Source: Arenibacter hampyeongensis
Lineage (GTDB): Bacteria; Bacteroidota; Bacteroidia; Flavobacteriales; Flavobacteriaceae
Length of the DNA: 64,000 bases
NCBI RefSeq assembly: GCF_002909255.1
Contig: NZ_PIOB01000007.1
Coordinates: 1 to 64,000 of the forward strand
Direction of reading: 5' to 3'
Part shown: piece by piece, positions 18,331 to 27,538 of the stretch
Layout: every line of letters starts with the position of its first letter
Numbering within the stretch: the first letter of the stretch is position 1
The notes under the pieces: generated by a model
Seen by the model: the letters and a program-made list of their open reading frames with translations, nothing else
Databases searched by the model: none
Told to the model about the DNA's origin: nothing
Position numbers and translations under genes: made by a program

Positions 18331-20558
18331 AACTAAAATTGATGGCAACTGCCATTTGCACTTTATTTCTGATTCTAAATGTATTTCCCCAGGATGTTTA
18401 TGTTAGTCCTAGCGGTAACGATACTAATATAGGTACGAAAACCAAACCCGTTGCCACATTGGAAGCGGCACGTAATTTAGTCCGACAGTACAAAGCCATA
18501 AATGATCTGCCAAAAGGAGGAATAACAGTGTGGATAGGGACTGGGCAATATGATCGGACCGAACCATTCATTCTTAATGGGAATGATTCTGGTAATCCCG
18601 ATGCTCCCATTGTTTGGCGAACATTGCCGAATGAGGCTGTAAGTGTCACTGGCGGTAAAAGCATTCCAGTTGAAAAATTTGAGAAGGTTACCAATAGGGC
18701 AATTCTTGACAGACTGTCTAAAAATGCTATCCAAAATGTATTACAAGTCAATCTGAAGGCGCTAGGTATTAGTGATTTTGGGCAGATAAAACAGTACGGT
18801 CATGCCATGTCCGTAGTCCCTGCGCAAATAGAAGTATTCTTTAATAATGAGGCTATGGTTCTGGCACGATATCCAAACGAAGGATATATTAAAATAGGTA
18901 AAGTTCTAGATGCCGGATCGGTCCCCAGAAATGGAGACTATAGCAATAGAGGTGGCTTATTTGAATATACAGATCCAAGACATGCCATCTGGGCAGATCA
19001 GAACGATATTTGGTTTCAGGGTTCGTTCAATTATGGATTTGCAGACGACAACATTTTAGTTGAGTCAATCGATGCTCAAAAGAAACAGATTAAACTAGCT
19101 ATGCCATCCTTATATGGAGTGGCCAGTGGGCGGGATTTTCAGCACTACGTGGCATATAATATACTTGATGAATTGGATAGCCCCGGAGAGTGGTATGTTG
19201 ATAAAGAATCGGGCACACTATATTTCTGGCCTCCAAATGATATTAAAAAAAGCTCTGTAATGGTTTCCATTTTGGAGGACCCTATTATAAGTTTGGAAGG
19301 TGCAAGTTATGTTACCATTAGGGACCTAACGGTTGAAGTTGGAAGGGGAATAGGTATCTATATGGAAAGGGGAACAAACAACCTTATCGCCGGCTGCACT
19401 ATCAGAAATGTTGGAACCAGTGGCATTTTTATGGGTCAGGGGGCACAACAAACTTTTCCATTTGTTACCCATGACGATTATGAGGGAGTGCCTGTTTCAG
19501 GGCAAATAGGGAATCTTCAAGGCCATATCTATAAATACACAGCATGGGATCGAAATGCTGGCTCCAATCATGGTATTTTGAGTTGTGATGTATACAATAC
19601 TGGCAGCGGAGGGATATATTTGAGCGGGGGAAGTAAGCGGAAATTAATTCCTGGAAATAATTATGTGGAAAATTGCAAGGTCCACGATTACAATAGGCGA
19701 AATAAATTTCTCTGGTCGGGAATAAACATTGATGGTTGTGGGAATAGAATAGCCAACTGCGAAATATTCAATTCAGAATGGCAGGGGATATATGTCCATG
19801 GAAATGAACATCTCTTTGAGTATAACGACATTCATCATGTAACCTTGAATTCCGATGATACATCGCCTTGGTATATAGGCAGGGATCCCAGTGACAGGGG
19901 AAATATTGTTCGGTACAATTATTTTCACCACTGTGGCAACCCTAATAGAATGAATATGGGGATTTATTGTGATGATTCCAGCACAGACGTATTGGTATTT
20001 GGCAATGTTTTTTATAAGATGAACACAAAGCATGGCATATTATTCACGAACAGTGGCTGGGATTTAAGAATGGTGAACAATATAGTGATCAAACCTATTG
20101 CCTACACGGCCGAAATATCCGCACATTATTATACCTGGTATAGTGGAGGGGGGCCTTTAATGTTTGGGGAAGACGGACTTTTAAGAAGGCGTCTTTTGAC
20201 AAATGTAAACATCACCGAGAGCCCATATTCTGAAAAATACCCTGAGTTACTTGATTATCTTAACCCTATTGTGGATGGCAAGGAATGGGAAGGAATGCGG
20301 GCAAGACGTAATGAATTGACTCGAAATCTAATTGTTGGAGGGCCCGAAAACCCACTACATTTAGTAGGGGGAGAGCACGCTCAATGCTATGATGAACACA
20401 ATTACCGAACTGATGGAGATCCGGGATTTGTCGATTACAAAAACGAGAATTTCAATCTTAGGACAGACTCTGAAGTGTTTAATAAAATTCCTGGATTTGA
20501 GGCCCTTCCATTTGACAAAATGGGACTGTATATTGATCAATATCGAAAAAAATTATAG
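18327..20558 (+). CDS. Right-handed parallel beta-helix protein, GH141-like
   Basis: 743 residues with a signal peptide (cleavage after NVFPQ). The start, DVYVSPSGNDTNIGTKTKPV, is the typical opening of secreted beta-helix glycan enzymes. An insertion domain at about 150-310 (DSPGEWYVDKESGTLYFWPP) and the following helix repeats (LIAGCTIRNVGTSGIFMG, GGIYLSGGSKR) match the GH141-type architecture. GH141 members include alpha-L-fucosidase and xylanase activities, so fucosidase is plausible but not proven. The ATG overlaps the upstream stop by four bases, implying translational coupling. Confidence 0.75.
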   Translation: MKLKLMATAICTLFLILNVFPQDVYVSPSGNDTNIGTKTKPVATLEAARNLVRQYKAINDLPKGGITVWIGTGQYDRTEPFILNGNDSGNPDAPIVWRTLPNEAVSVTGGKSIPVEKFEKVTNRAILDRLSKNAIQNVLQVNLKALGISDFGQIKQYGHAMSVVPAQIEVFFNNEAMVLARYPNEGYIKIGKVLDAGSVPRNGDYSNRGGLFEYTDPRHAIWADQNDIWFQGSFNYGFADDNILVESIDAQKKQIKLAMPSLYGVASGRDFQHYVAYNILDELDSPGEWYVDKESGTLYFWPPNDIKKSSVMVSILEDPIISLEGASYVTIRDLTVEVGRGIGIYMERGTNNLIAGCTIRNVGTSGIFMGQGAQQTFPFVTHDDYEGVPVSGQIGNLQGHIYKYTAWDRNAGSNHGILSCDVYNTGSGGIYLSGGSKRKLIPGNNYVENCKVHDYNRRNKFLWSGINIDGCGNRIANCEIFNSEWQGIYVHGNEHLFEYNDIHHVTLNSDDTSPWYIGRDPSDRGNIVRYNYFHHCGNPNRMNMGIYCDDSSTDVLVFGNVFYKMNTKHGILFTNSGWDLRMVNNIVIKPIAYTAEISAHYYTWYSGGGPLMFGEDGLLRRRLLTNVNITESPYSEKYPELLDYLNPIVDGKEWEGMRARRNELTRNLIVGGPENPLHLVGGEHAQCYDEHNYRTDGDPGFVDYKNENFNLRTDSEVFNKIPGFEALPFDKMGLYIDQYRKKL

Positions 20559-20564
20559 CAGCAC

Positions 20565-22145
20565 ATGGATAAAGACCAGAATAATAAGGAGCAAAAGGTG
20601 ATATTCCCGTTCATCCGATCGGCAATTATCAAGTTTTTTATAGTTATCCTAGTCTGTGGATTTATTTCCTGTAAAAACAAAGCGGGAGAAAATTCAAGTA
20701 AAAAGCCAAATATTATTGTTATTCTAGCTGATGACCTAGGGTACGGTGATACAGAGGTATATAACGATCAGTCTAAAATCCCTACTCCTAATATAAATGC
20801 GCTTGCAGTCAATGGTATTCGATTCACGGATGCGCACACTCCAAGTAGCGTATGTACACCCACTCGATATGGTCTTCTTACAGGAAGATATGCTTGGCGG
20901 ACTGAACTTAAAAAAAGTGTCCTATGGGCATGGGACAGACCTTTAATAGAAAATGATCGGGAGACAATGCCTAAAATGTTGAAGAAAAATGGATACCAAA
21001 CGGCATGTATTGGAAAATGGCACCTGGGATGGCGATGGCCCTCCAAAAATGAGGGTTATGTAAATGACACCATGGCAATTGGGGATTATGGACTAAAGGG
21101 CAGAAATGATTTGTGGAAGGATATCGATTTTGCCCAACCCTTGGGAGGAGGACCCTTAGAAGCCGGGTTTGACTATTATTTTGGCGATGACGTACCTAAT
21201 TTCCCTCCCTATACTTTTTTTGAAAATAATTCCCTGATGGCAATTCCAGATATAATAAAACCGGACACGGTTTATGGAGGTCCTGGACCAATGGCCAAAG
21301 GTTGGGATTTAACACAGGTTATGCCTCGTATCACAAAAAAATCGGTGGAATATATTGAAAGCCAAGGGGAAAACGATCAACCATTTTTTTTGTATTTTGC
21401 TCTAACCGCTCCACATACACCAATTGCCCCAACAGCTCAATTTATCGGTAAAAGTAAGGCGGGAAGGTATGGAGATTTTGTCTACGAAGTGGATTGGGCA
21501 GTGGGGCAGATTGTTGATGCCTTGAAACGCTCCGGTCAATTGGATAATACAATATTGGTTTTTACTTCTGACAACGGATCTCCGCAAAGGGATGGCACAA
21601 ATATGGGTGGTACTGTTGGATCTGTAAAAAAATATGATCACGATCCAAGTCGACCCTTCAGGGGGTTAAAATCGGACATTTGGGAAGGCGGACATCGGGT
21701 TCCGTTTATAGTATCATGGCCAAAACAAATTGGCAAGGGAAAAGTGACCGACCAATTATTAGGGTTGACAGACCTTATGGCAACATTTGCCAGCATTGTA
21801 GGAAACTCGGAAAAGGATAAGCATTATGAGGATAGTATGGATTTTGGTAAAGTGCTTCTTGGGAATAGTTTGGAACCAGTGCGTAAGGATATTGTCCACC
21901 ATTCTATAAACGGCATGTTCTCCATTAGAAAGGGGGCTTGGAAATTAATTTTGGGCCAAGGTTCGGGTGGCTGGAGTAAAACTCCCGAAAATGAAGATAG
22001 TAATGAGTCTCCCCTAGGACAACTTTACAATATTAAAGAGGACCAGGAAGAGAAAATAAATCTATATGAACAATATCCGGAAATTGTAATAGAACTTACA
22101 TCAAGGCTAAATCTGTATAAGGAACAAGGATATAGTAACCATTGA
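20565..22145 (+). CDS. Formylglycine-dependent sulfatase (S1 family), lipoprotein
   Basis: 526 residues. The N-terminal metal site (NIIVILADDLGYGD) and the modification motif CTPTR, with Cys97 converted to formylglycine, identify a type I sulfatase. A later TSDNG motif and the KPFF-type segment are family features. The hydrophobic region ends in FISC (Cys36), so it is probably a lipoprotein with a long basic n-region, unless translation starts further in. It likely removes sulfate esters from an algal-type glycan. The maturase is not in the window. It starts six bases after the GH141-like gene. Confidence 0.88.
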   Translation: MDKDQNNKEQKVIFPFIRSAIIKFFIVILVCGFISCKNKAGENSSKKPNIIVILADDLGYGDTEVYNDQSKIPTPNINALAVNGIRFTDAHTPSSVCTPTRYGLLTGRYAWRTELKKSVLWAWDRPLIENDRETMPKMLKKNGYQTACIGKWHLGWRWPSKNEGYVNDTMAIGDYGLKGRNDLWKDIDFAQPLGGGPLEAGFDYYFGDDVPNFPPYTFFENNSLMAIPDIIKPDTVYGGPGPMAKGWDLTQVMPRITKKSVEYIESQGENDQPFFLYFALTAPHTPIAPTAQFIGKSKAGRYGDFVYEVDWAVGQIVDALKRSGQLDNTILVFTSDNGSPQRDGTNMGGTVGSVKKYDHDPSRPFRGLKSDIWEGGHRVPFIVSWPKQIGKGKVTDQLLGLTDLMATFASIVGNSEKDKHYEDSMDFGKVLLGNSLEPVRKDIVHHSINGMFSIRKGAWKLILGQGSGGWSKTPENEDSNESPLGQLYNIKEDQEEKINLYEQYPEIVIELTSRLNLYKEQGYSNH

Positions 22146-22147
22146 GG

Positions 22148-23236
22148 ATGGAGGATAAAATAAATTTACAGCAATTACCTATTTTACCTAATAAGCCCTT
22201 ACCAATTATAATTATTGGTGCAGGGGGCATAGTCAAGGATGCCCATTTGCCCGCTTATGCCATTGCAGGATTTTTAGTACAGGGAATTTTTGATATAGAT
22301 TTGGAAAAGGCCCAAAATTTAAAAAAGAACTTCGGTATTATTGGGGAGGTTTTTGAAACTTTGGAAAAGGCAATTGGGACGGGACAGAAATATAATGCCA
22401 TATTTGATTTGGCAGTTCCTGCAGCCCATATTGCCAATATTTTGGAGCAGTTACCAGATGGAGCAGCGGTCCTCATTCAAAAGCCTATGGGAGAGAATCT
22501 TCAACAGGCTCAAGAAATAATCGACATTTGTAGACGAAAACATTTGGTTTCGGCAGTAAATTTTCAATTGCGGTACGCCCCTTATATGGTTGCAGCCAAG
22601 GAAATGATAGAAAAGGGATTGATAGGGGAGGTATATGATATGGAGGTTCTGGTAAATGTCTTTACACCATGGCATTTATGGAATTTTTTGTATGACCTGC
22701 CCCGAGTAGAAATTTTGTATCACAGTATTCATTATGTGGATTTGGTGCGCACATTTCTTGGAAATCCTAAAAAGGTGTACGCTAGTACGGTCAGGCATCC
22801 CAAAATGCCGGAATTGGCTTCTACCCGTACTTCCATGATATTGGATTATGACGAGTATACCCAAGCGAGGATTATGACCAATCACGGTCATGAATTTGGA
22901 AGGGAAAAGCAGCAATCTTATGTAAAATTTGAAGGGACCAAAGGTGCCATCAAAATAAAAATAGGCGTTTCCATAGATTACCCTAAAGGGGTGCCCCCCA
23001 CATTTGAATACGTTATTTTAGGCCAGGAATCAACTAAATGGAAGGAATTGCCACTAAAGGGCGGATGGTTTCCACATGCTTTTATGGGTACAATGGCCAG
23101 TTTGCAAAATCACTATATAAATCAAAGCCAAGCTTTGTTAAATTCGACCGAAGATGCTTTTGTAACAATGCAGTTGGTAGAATTAATGTATACTTCCAGT
23201 AATGTGGGAGGAATGAATTTTAATTTAATAGAATAG
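22148..23236 (+). CDS. Gfo/Idh/MocA family oxidoreductase
   Basis: 362 residues from ATG 22148; a TTG at 22142, overlapping the upstream stop, would add two residues. The Rossmann N-terminus (IIIIGAGGIVKDAHLPAYAI) binds NAD(P), and IQKPMGENLQQAQEI contains the conserved Lys-Pro of the family. The C-terminal domain has NFQLRYAP and LYHSIHYVDLVRTFLG. No signal peptide is present, so it acts in the cytoplasm, oxidising or reducing a sugar or sugar acid from the locus. The substrate cannot be told from sequence. Confidence 0.85.
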   Translation: MEDKINLQQLPILPNKPLPIIIIGAGGIVKDAHLPAYAIAGFLVQGIFDIDLEKAQNLKKNFGIIGEVFETLEKAIGTGQKYNAIFDLAVPAAHIANILEQLPDGAAVLIQKPMGENLQQAQEIIDICRRKHLVSAVNFQLRYAPYMVAAKEMIEKGLIGEVYDMEVLVNVFTPWHLWNFLYDLPRVEILYHSIHYVDLVRTFLGNPKKVYASTVRHPKMPELASTRTSMILDYDEYTQARIMTNHGHEFGREKQQSYVKFEGTKGAIKIKIGVSIDYPKGVPPTFEYVILGQESTKWKELPLKGGWFPHAFMGTMASLQNHYINQSQALLNSTEDAFVTMQLVELMYTSSNVGGMNFNLIE

Positions 23237-23242
23237 TTAAAA

Positions 23243-24709
23243 ATGAGAAAATTACTTTTTTGCCTATCCATTTTATGTTTTTTTATGGGTGAAGCCCAGA
23301 ACAATAAGGTTAAAAAAAAGAGTGGAAACAAAAAGCAAAATGTGTTGTTCATTATTGCGGATGATTTAACAGCTACGGCAATTTCATCTTATGAAAATCA
23401 GGATTCCAGCACCCCTAATATTGATCAATTGGCAGCCGAGGGCACGAGATATACAAGGGCCTACTCCCAATACCCAGTCTGTGGTCCTTCTAGGGCTTCT
23501 TTAATGTTTGGCTACTATCCCAATGCAACCAACACTTATGGATATGTCAGCGGTAGGGAAAATGTTGGACCATCACGTAAATCACTTTCACAATTGTTTA
23601 AGGATAATGGGTATTATACAGCGAGGGTAAGCAAAATTTATCATATGGGGGTGCCCATAGATATTGAAACAGGATCCAACGGACAGGATGATGAGGCATC
23701 CTGGACAGAACGCTTTAACAGTCAGGGACCGGAATGGACCGCCGAGGGAGAGGCCGAATTGGTGCAAAATAATCCTTATGGCCTTAAACCTAGAAAAGGC
23801 GGTAACGTTATGACCATAGTAAAGGCAGACGGAGATGATTTGGTGCATTCCGATGGGAAAACGGCTGAAAAAGCAATCGAACTTATTAAACAACATAAAA
23901 ATAATCCATTCTTTCTTGCGGTGGGACTTGTAAGGCCCCATGTTCCTTTTGTTGCTCCAAGAAAGTATTTTGAACCTTATCCACATGACCAAATGGTATT
24001 GCCGCCAAAAGTTGAAAACGATTGGGACGACATTCCCGCCCGTGGAATTAACTACGTTACCAGTGTAAATGGTGAAATGTCCGAAGAACAGGAAAAAAAG
24101 GCGGTAGCCGGGTATTATGCTTCAGTCGCCTATATGGACGCACAGGTAGGAAGGATATTAAAGACACTAAAAGAAGAAGGATTGGATGAAAGCACCATTG
24201 TTGTTTTTACCTCCGATCATGGTTTTCATTTGGGGGAACACCGCTTCTGGATGAAGGTAAGCCTTCATGAGGAATCGGTCCGGGTACCTTTGGTGATAAA
24301 GGTTCCGGGCAAGTCACCAGCCGTTTGTAATTCCTTTTCGGAACTTTTGGATTTGTATCCCACCCTAGCGGAATTGGCCGGGATAAAAGCTTCCAGCCAA
24401 TTACAGGGTAAAAGCCTTGTAAAAACTTTGGATAATCCTAAAACCAAAGTAAGGGAGTATGCATTTTCAGTGAGTCAAGGGGGTAAGACCTTTTTGTTGC
24501 GTAACCACAAATGGGCATTTATACAGTACGATGAAGATGCTGGATCGGGAATGGAACTTTTTGATATGGAATACGATAGCAAACAATACAATAACTTGGC
24601 ACACAATCCCAAGTATGAGGAAATAGTGATTGAAATGCAAGAAACATTGCGGGAGAAATTAAAGGAGATTAGAACTAATGATTTGGGAATCCAATATGGA
24701 TCAAAATAG
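23243..24709 (+). CDS. Sulfatase of the iduronate-2-sulfatase-like type
   Basis: 488 residues with a signal peptide (cleavage near residue 19). NVLFIIADDL supplies metal ligands, and CGPSR with Cys80 is the formylglycine motif. VGLVRPHVPFVAP, VVFTSDHGFHLGEH and WMKVSLHEESVRVPL follow, as in iduronate-2-sulfatase-like S1 enzymes (subfamily S1_7-like). With the CTPTR sulfatase it gives the locus two different sulfatases, so the target glycan probably carries sulfate at more than one position. It starts six bases after the oxidoreductase gene. Confidence 0.9.
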   Translation: MRKLLFCLSILCFFMGEAQNNKVKKKSGNKKQNVLFIIADDLTATAISSYENQDSSTPNIDQLAAEGTRYTRAYSQYPVCGPSRASLMFGYYPNATNTYGYVSGRENVGPSRKSLSQLFKDNGYYTARVSKIYHMGVPIDIETGSNGQDDEASWTERFNSQGPEWTAEGEAELVQNNPYGLKPRKGGNVMTIVKADGDDLVHSDGKTAEKAIELIKQHKNNPFFLAVGLVRPHVPFVAPRKYFEPYPHDQMVLPPKVENDWDDIPARGINYVTSVNGEMSEEQEKKAVAGYYASVAYMDAQVGRILKTLKEEGLDESTIVVFTSDHGFHLGEHRFWMKVSLHEESVRVPLVIKVPGKSPAVCNSFSELLDLYPTLAELAGIKASSQLQGKSLVKTLDNPKTKVREYAFSVSQGGKTFLLRNHKWAFIQYDEDAGSGMELFDMEYDSKQYNNLAHNPKYEEIVIEMQETLREKLKEIRTNDLGIQYGSK

Positions 24710-24783
24710 GGCATTTATCAATCAATTCAGGATAAAGTAAAGAACAAAGTGCTACAACTCTACAAAATATAGGCCTTATTAAA

Positions 24784-26022
24784 ATGAATGTGATCCTTAC
24801 ATATTGCAAATTGGTGTTTGTTGTGCTTTGTATGACCAATGCCTTTTTTTGTAATGCTCAAAGCTTAAAGGTCATTCCTGGGAAAATTGATGCTAAAAAG
24901 GTGGATGCGCTGGTTTGTCCCAACGAAATCATGGGGGCCTCCATATTTCAAATTCCAAATTATTTTGTTTGGGGAGCTAGTGTAATTAAAGGTGACGACG
25001 GCAAGTACCATATGCTGTTTTCTCTTTGGGAAAGCGGTACGGAAGGTGGTAGTTTTGTCAAGGATTGGGTACTACAATCTAAAATAGGTTATGCTGTTTC
25101 CGATTATCCGGATAAGGATTTTAAGTTTCAAAAAATTGTTCTAAAAGGCACTCGCTACCAAGGGGACAATTTGTCCTGGGATGCCCAAATGGTACACAAT
25201 CCCCACATCAAAAAATTTAATGGGAAGTACTATCTGTACTATATAGGGGCAAGAGACCCAGGGGAACAGGCCAAGGGGTCCACAGGTGAAAATTTGGACC
25301 AACGTGCAAGGGTACAACAATCCCTATGTATTGGAGTCTTGGAATTCAACAACTTTAAAGAATTGCTTTCAGGGAATTTTAGTCGTCCAAAACAACCTCT
25401 GTTAAGACCACGAACCAGGGTAAAACCAGATAATATTGTTGATGGGTCACCCACAGGTACGGTGGCAAAACCAGATAATATTATAGCAGTAAACCCCTCA
25501 GTAGATTACAACCCTCTTACCCAAAAGTATATGCTGTATTTTAAGGGTAATATTTATGAACCTCAATGGAAGGGTGTTCATGGTGTGGCTATTGGCGATG
25601 ACCCAAAGGGTCCTTTTATGCCTTTGGACCGTTTCGTTTTTGATGTTAGAATGCCCGATGGTACTTTGGCAAGTACCGAAGACCCCTACGTTTGGTACTC
25701 CAAGAAGCTTCAACAATTTATGGCGATAGTAAAGGATTTTTCCGGAAGACTAACCGGGTATAAAAAGACATTGGCACTTTTAACTTCGGCAGATGGTATA
25801 AATTGGGATTTAAACCAAAATCCGCTTTTCATGGAACGGAAATTACGTTTGTTGGACGGATCGGTCATAGAGGTCGATAGATTGGAACGCCCTCAATTGT
25901 TATTGACCAAGGATGGCATTCCCCAGTATTTGTATGCCGCATCCGCTTTGGGCAATGTAAATCCTAAAAATGATGGCAGTTCTTTTAATGTACAGATTCC
26001 ATTGGAAGTTGTTATCGAATAA
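24784..26022 (+). CDS. Secreted five-bladed propeller glycoside hydrolase-like protein
   Basis: 412 residues with a signal peptide (cleavage after FCNAQ). Repeated short motifs such as NYFVWGASVIKGDDGKYHML, HNPHIKKFNGKYYLYYIGAR and STEDPYVWYSKKLQQF are typical of the GH32/43/68/117 five-bladed beta-propeller superfamily. The acidic residues at blade starts could form the active site, but the exact family is not assigned. A related but distinct propeller gene lies at 28792. It is 74 bases after the sulfatase, the widest gap in this part of the operon. Confidence 0.72.
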   Translation: MNVILTYCKLVFVVLCMTNAFFCNAQSLKVIPGKIDAKKVDALVCPNEIMGASIFQIPNYFVWGASVIKGDDGKYHMLFSLWESGTEGGSFVKDWVLQSKIGYAVSDYPDKDFKFQKIVLKGTRYQGDNLSWDAQMVHNPHIKKFNGKYYLYYIGARDPGEQAKGSTGENLDQRARVQQSLCIGVLEFNNFKELLSGNFSRPKQPLLRPRTRVKPDNIVDGSPTGTVAKPDNIIAVNPSVDYNPLTQKYMLYFKGNIYEPQWKGVHGVAIGDDPKGPFMPLDRFVFDVRMPDGTLASTEDPYVWYSKKLQQFMAIVKDFSGRLTGYKKTLALLTSADGINWDLNQNPLFMERKLRLLDGSVIEVDRLERPQLLLTKDGIPQYLYAASALGNVNPKNDGSSFNVQIPLEVVIE

Positions 26023-26053
26023 TAATAAAATTAATAATCAAATCAGATACGAA

Positions 26054-27436
26054 ATGAAAATTTATTTCAAAAATGTTGCTACAATCCTAGGCCTGATTTT
26101 TGTCCTTAATTTAAATGCGCAATCCTTGGGCGGGGGTGAGGCCTATCCGGACTTATTGACCAATAAGGAAGCGCTAAAATCTTTTCAGGACATGCGTTTC
26201 GGGATGTTTATTCATTGGGGACCTGTTAGTTTAAGGGGGACAGAAATAGGTTGGTCCAGGGGTAAACAAGTGCCCAAAGAAGAGTACGACGAGCTGTACA
26301 AGGAATTTGACCCCGTTTTGTTCAATGCGGCGGAATGGGTGAAAACAGCCAAGGAAGCAGGGATGAAATATATTGTGCTGACCTCAAAACATCATGATGG
26401 ATTTTCCCTTTGGGATAGTCAATATACGGATTATGATATGGGTAGTACACCTTACGGAAAGGGCATTATAAAAGATTTGGTGGAGGAGTGCAAAAAACAA
26501 GGCATAGTGTTCGGGACCTACTATTCCATTGCAGACTGGTATCATCCAGATAATCCCGTGGTTTATCCTGCCGAGGATTATCAATTTCATGTAGAAAGGG
26601 ATTTTAAGGACGCCCAAACCAAAGCTCGGATGGAACGCTATATCCTGTTTATGAAAAATCAGTTGAAAGAATTGATTGAAGATTATGACCCTGCCTTTAT
26701 TTGGTTCGATGGAGAATGGGAATGGGTATGGTCCCACCAGATGGGAATGGACTTATATGCTTACCTAAGGGGATTGAAAGAGGATATATTAATCAACAAT
26801 AGGGTAGATAAGGGTCGGGTTGGAATGGAAGGAACTATGAAGAGTGCCCAGTACGCCGGAGATTATGCCACCCCTGAACAACAAGTGGGCGCATTTAATA
26901 TGGAGACACCTTGGGAAACCTGTATGACCATAGCTACACAATGGGCATGGAAAGCGAACGATAAGATTAAGACTAAAGAGGAATGTATCCAAACACTTTT
27001 ACAAACTGTAGGTGGGGATGGGAACTTACTTTTTAATGTGGGACCCATGGCAGATGGTAGAATAGAGAAAAGACAGATGGATCGTTTGAAGGAAATCGGG
27101 GACTGGTTAAATAGAAATGGGGATGCCGTCTATGGCACCCGTGGTGGCCCATATTTACCTACTGATTACATGGTTAGTACCAGAAAGGACAGCAAAATAT
27201 TCCTACACTTGTTCAACCCTAAAAGAACTAAAATAGAGTTGCCATTTCCGAAAGATGTGAAAATTAATAAGGCCTATTTTCTTCAAGACAATCAAGAGGT
27301 GGTGATAGTTAAAAATAAAACCACGATTACGATTAATCTGCCAGACAATTTACCCGATGAGGTGGCCTCGGTAATAGTCCTGGAATTAAATAAACCTGCA
27401 TTGGCAATTTCACCGATAGAACGCATGAGCTATTAA
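26054..27436 (+). CDS. Alpha-L-fucosidase (GH29)
   Basis: 460 residues from ATG 26054, which gives a signal peptide (cleavage after LNAQ). The frame is open back to 25970 but that overlaps the preceding gene and precedes the signal peptide. The catalytic (beta/alpha)8 barrel includes RFGMFIHWGPVSL, YIVLTSKHHDGFSLWDS and the nucleophile motif FIWFDGEW, with Asp219 as the expected nucleophile. LQTVGGDGNLLFNVGPMADG is also characteristic. It releases L-fucose from glycans. A fuconate dehydratase gene follows, which supports fucose as a product of the locus. Confidence 0.93.
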   Translation: MKIYFKNVATILGLIFVLNLNAQSLGGGEAYPDLLTNKEALKSFQDMRFGMFIHWGPVSLRGTEIGWSRGKQVPKEEYDELYKEFDPVLFNAAEWVKTAKEAGMKYIVLTSKHHDGFSLWDSQYTDYDMGSTPYGKGIIKDLVEECKKQGIVFGTYYSIADWYHPDNPVVYPAEDYQFHVERDFKDAQTKARMERYILFMKNQLKELIEDYDPAFIWFDGEWEWVWSHQMGMDLYAYLRGLKEDILINNRVDKGRVGMEGTMKSAQYAGDYATPEQQVGAFNMETPWETCMTIATQWAWKANDKIKTKEECIQTLLQTVGGDGNLLFNVGPMADGRIEKRQMDRLKEIGDWLNRNGDAVYGTRGGPYLPTDYMVSTRKDSKIFLHLFNPKRTKIELPFPKDVKINKAYFLQDNQEVVIVKNKTTITINLPDNLPDEVASVIVLELNKPALAISPIERMSY

Positions 27437-27471
27437 TCAAACAATTATAACCTTTTGAAATCTTACCAAAT

Positions 27472-27481
27472 CATAATTATG
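27472..27481. promoter_or_regulatory. Perfect 10-bp palindrome between GH29 and fucD
   Basis: CATAATTATG lies in the 102-base gap 27437-27538. It is not followed by a T run and is not a terminator. It could be an operator. No TAnnTTTG element was found in this gap, so a separate promoter is not shown. Confidence 0.25.
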
Positions 27482-27538
27482 GTTGTTTTCAGAATGATTT
27501 TAAAGTGTTTTGGCAAGTAACAGTAACTATAATGATTT

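Noticed and set aside
25970-26053. Extension of the GH29 gene upstream of 26054
   Set aside because: It overlaps the preceding gene and lies before a clear signal peptide.
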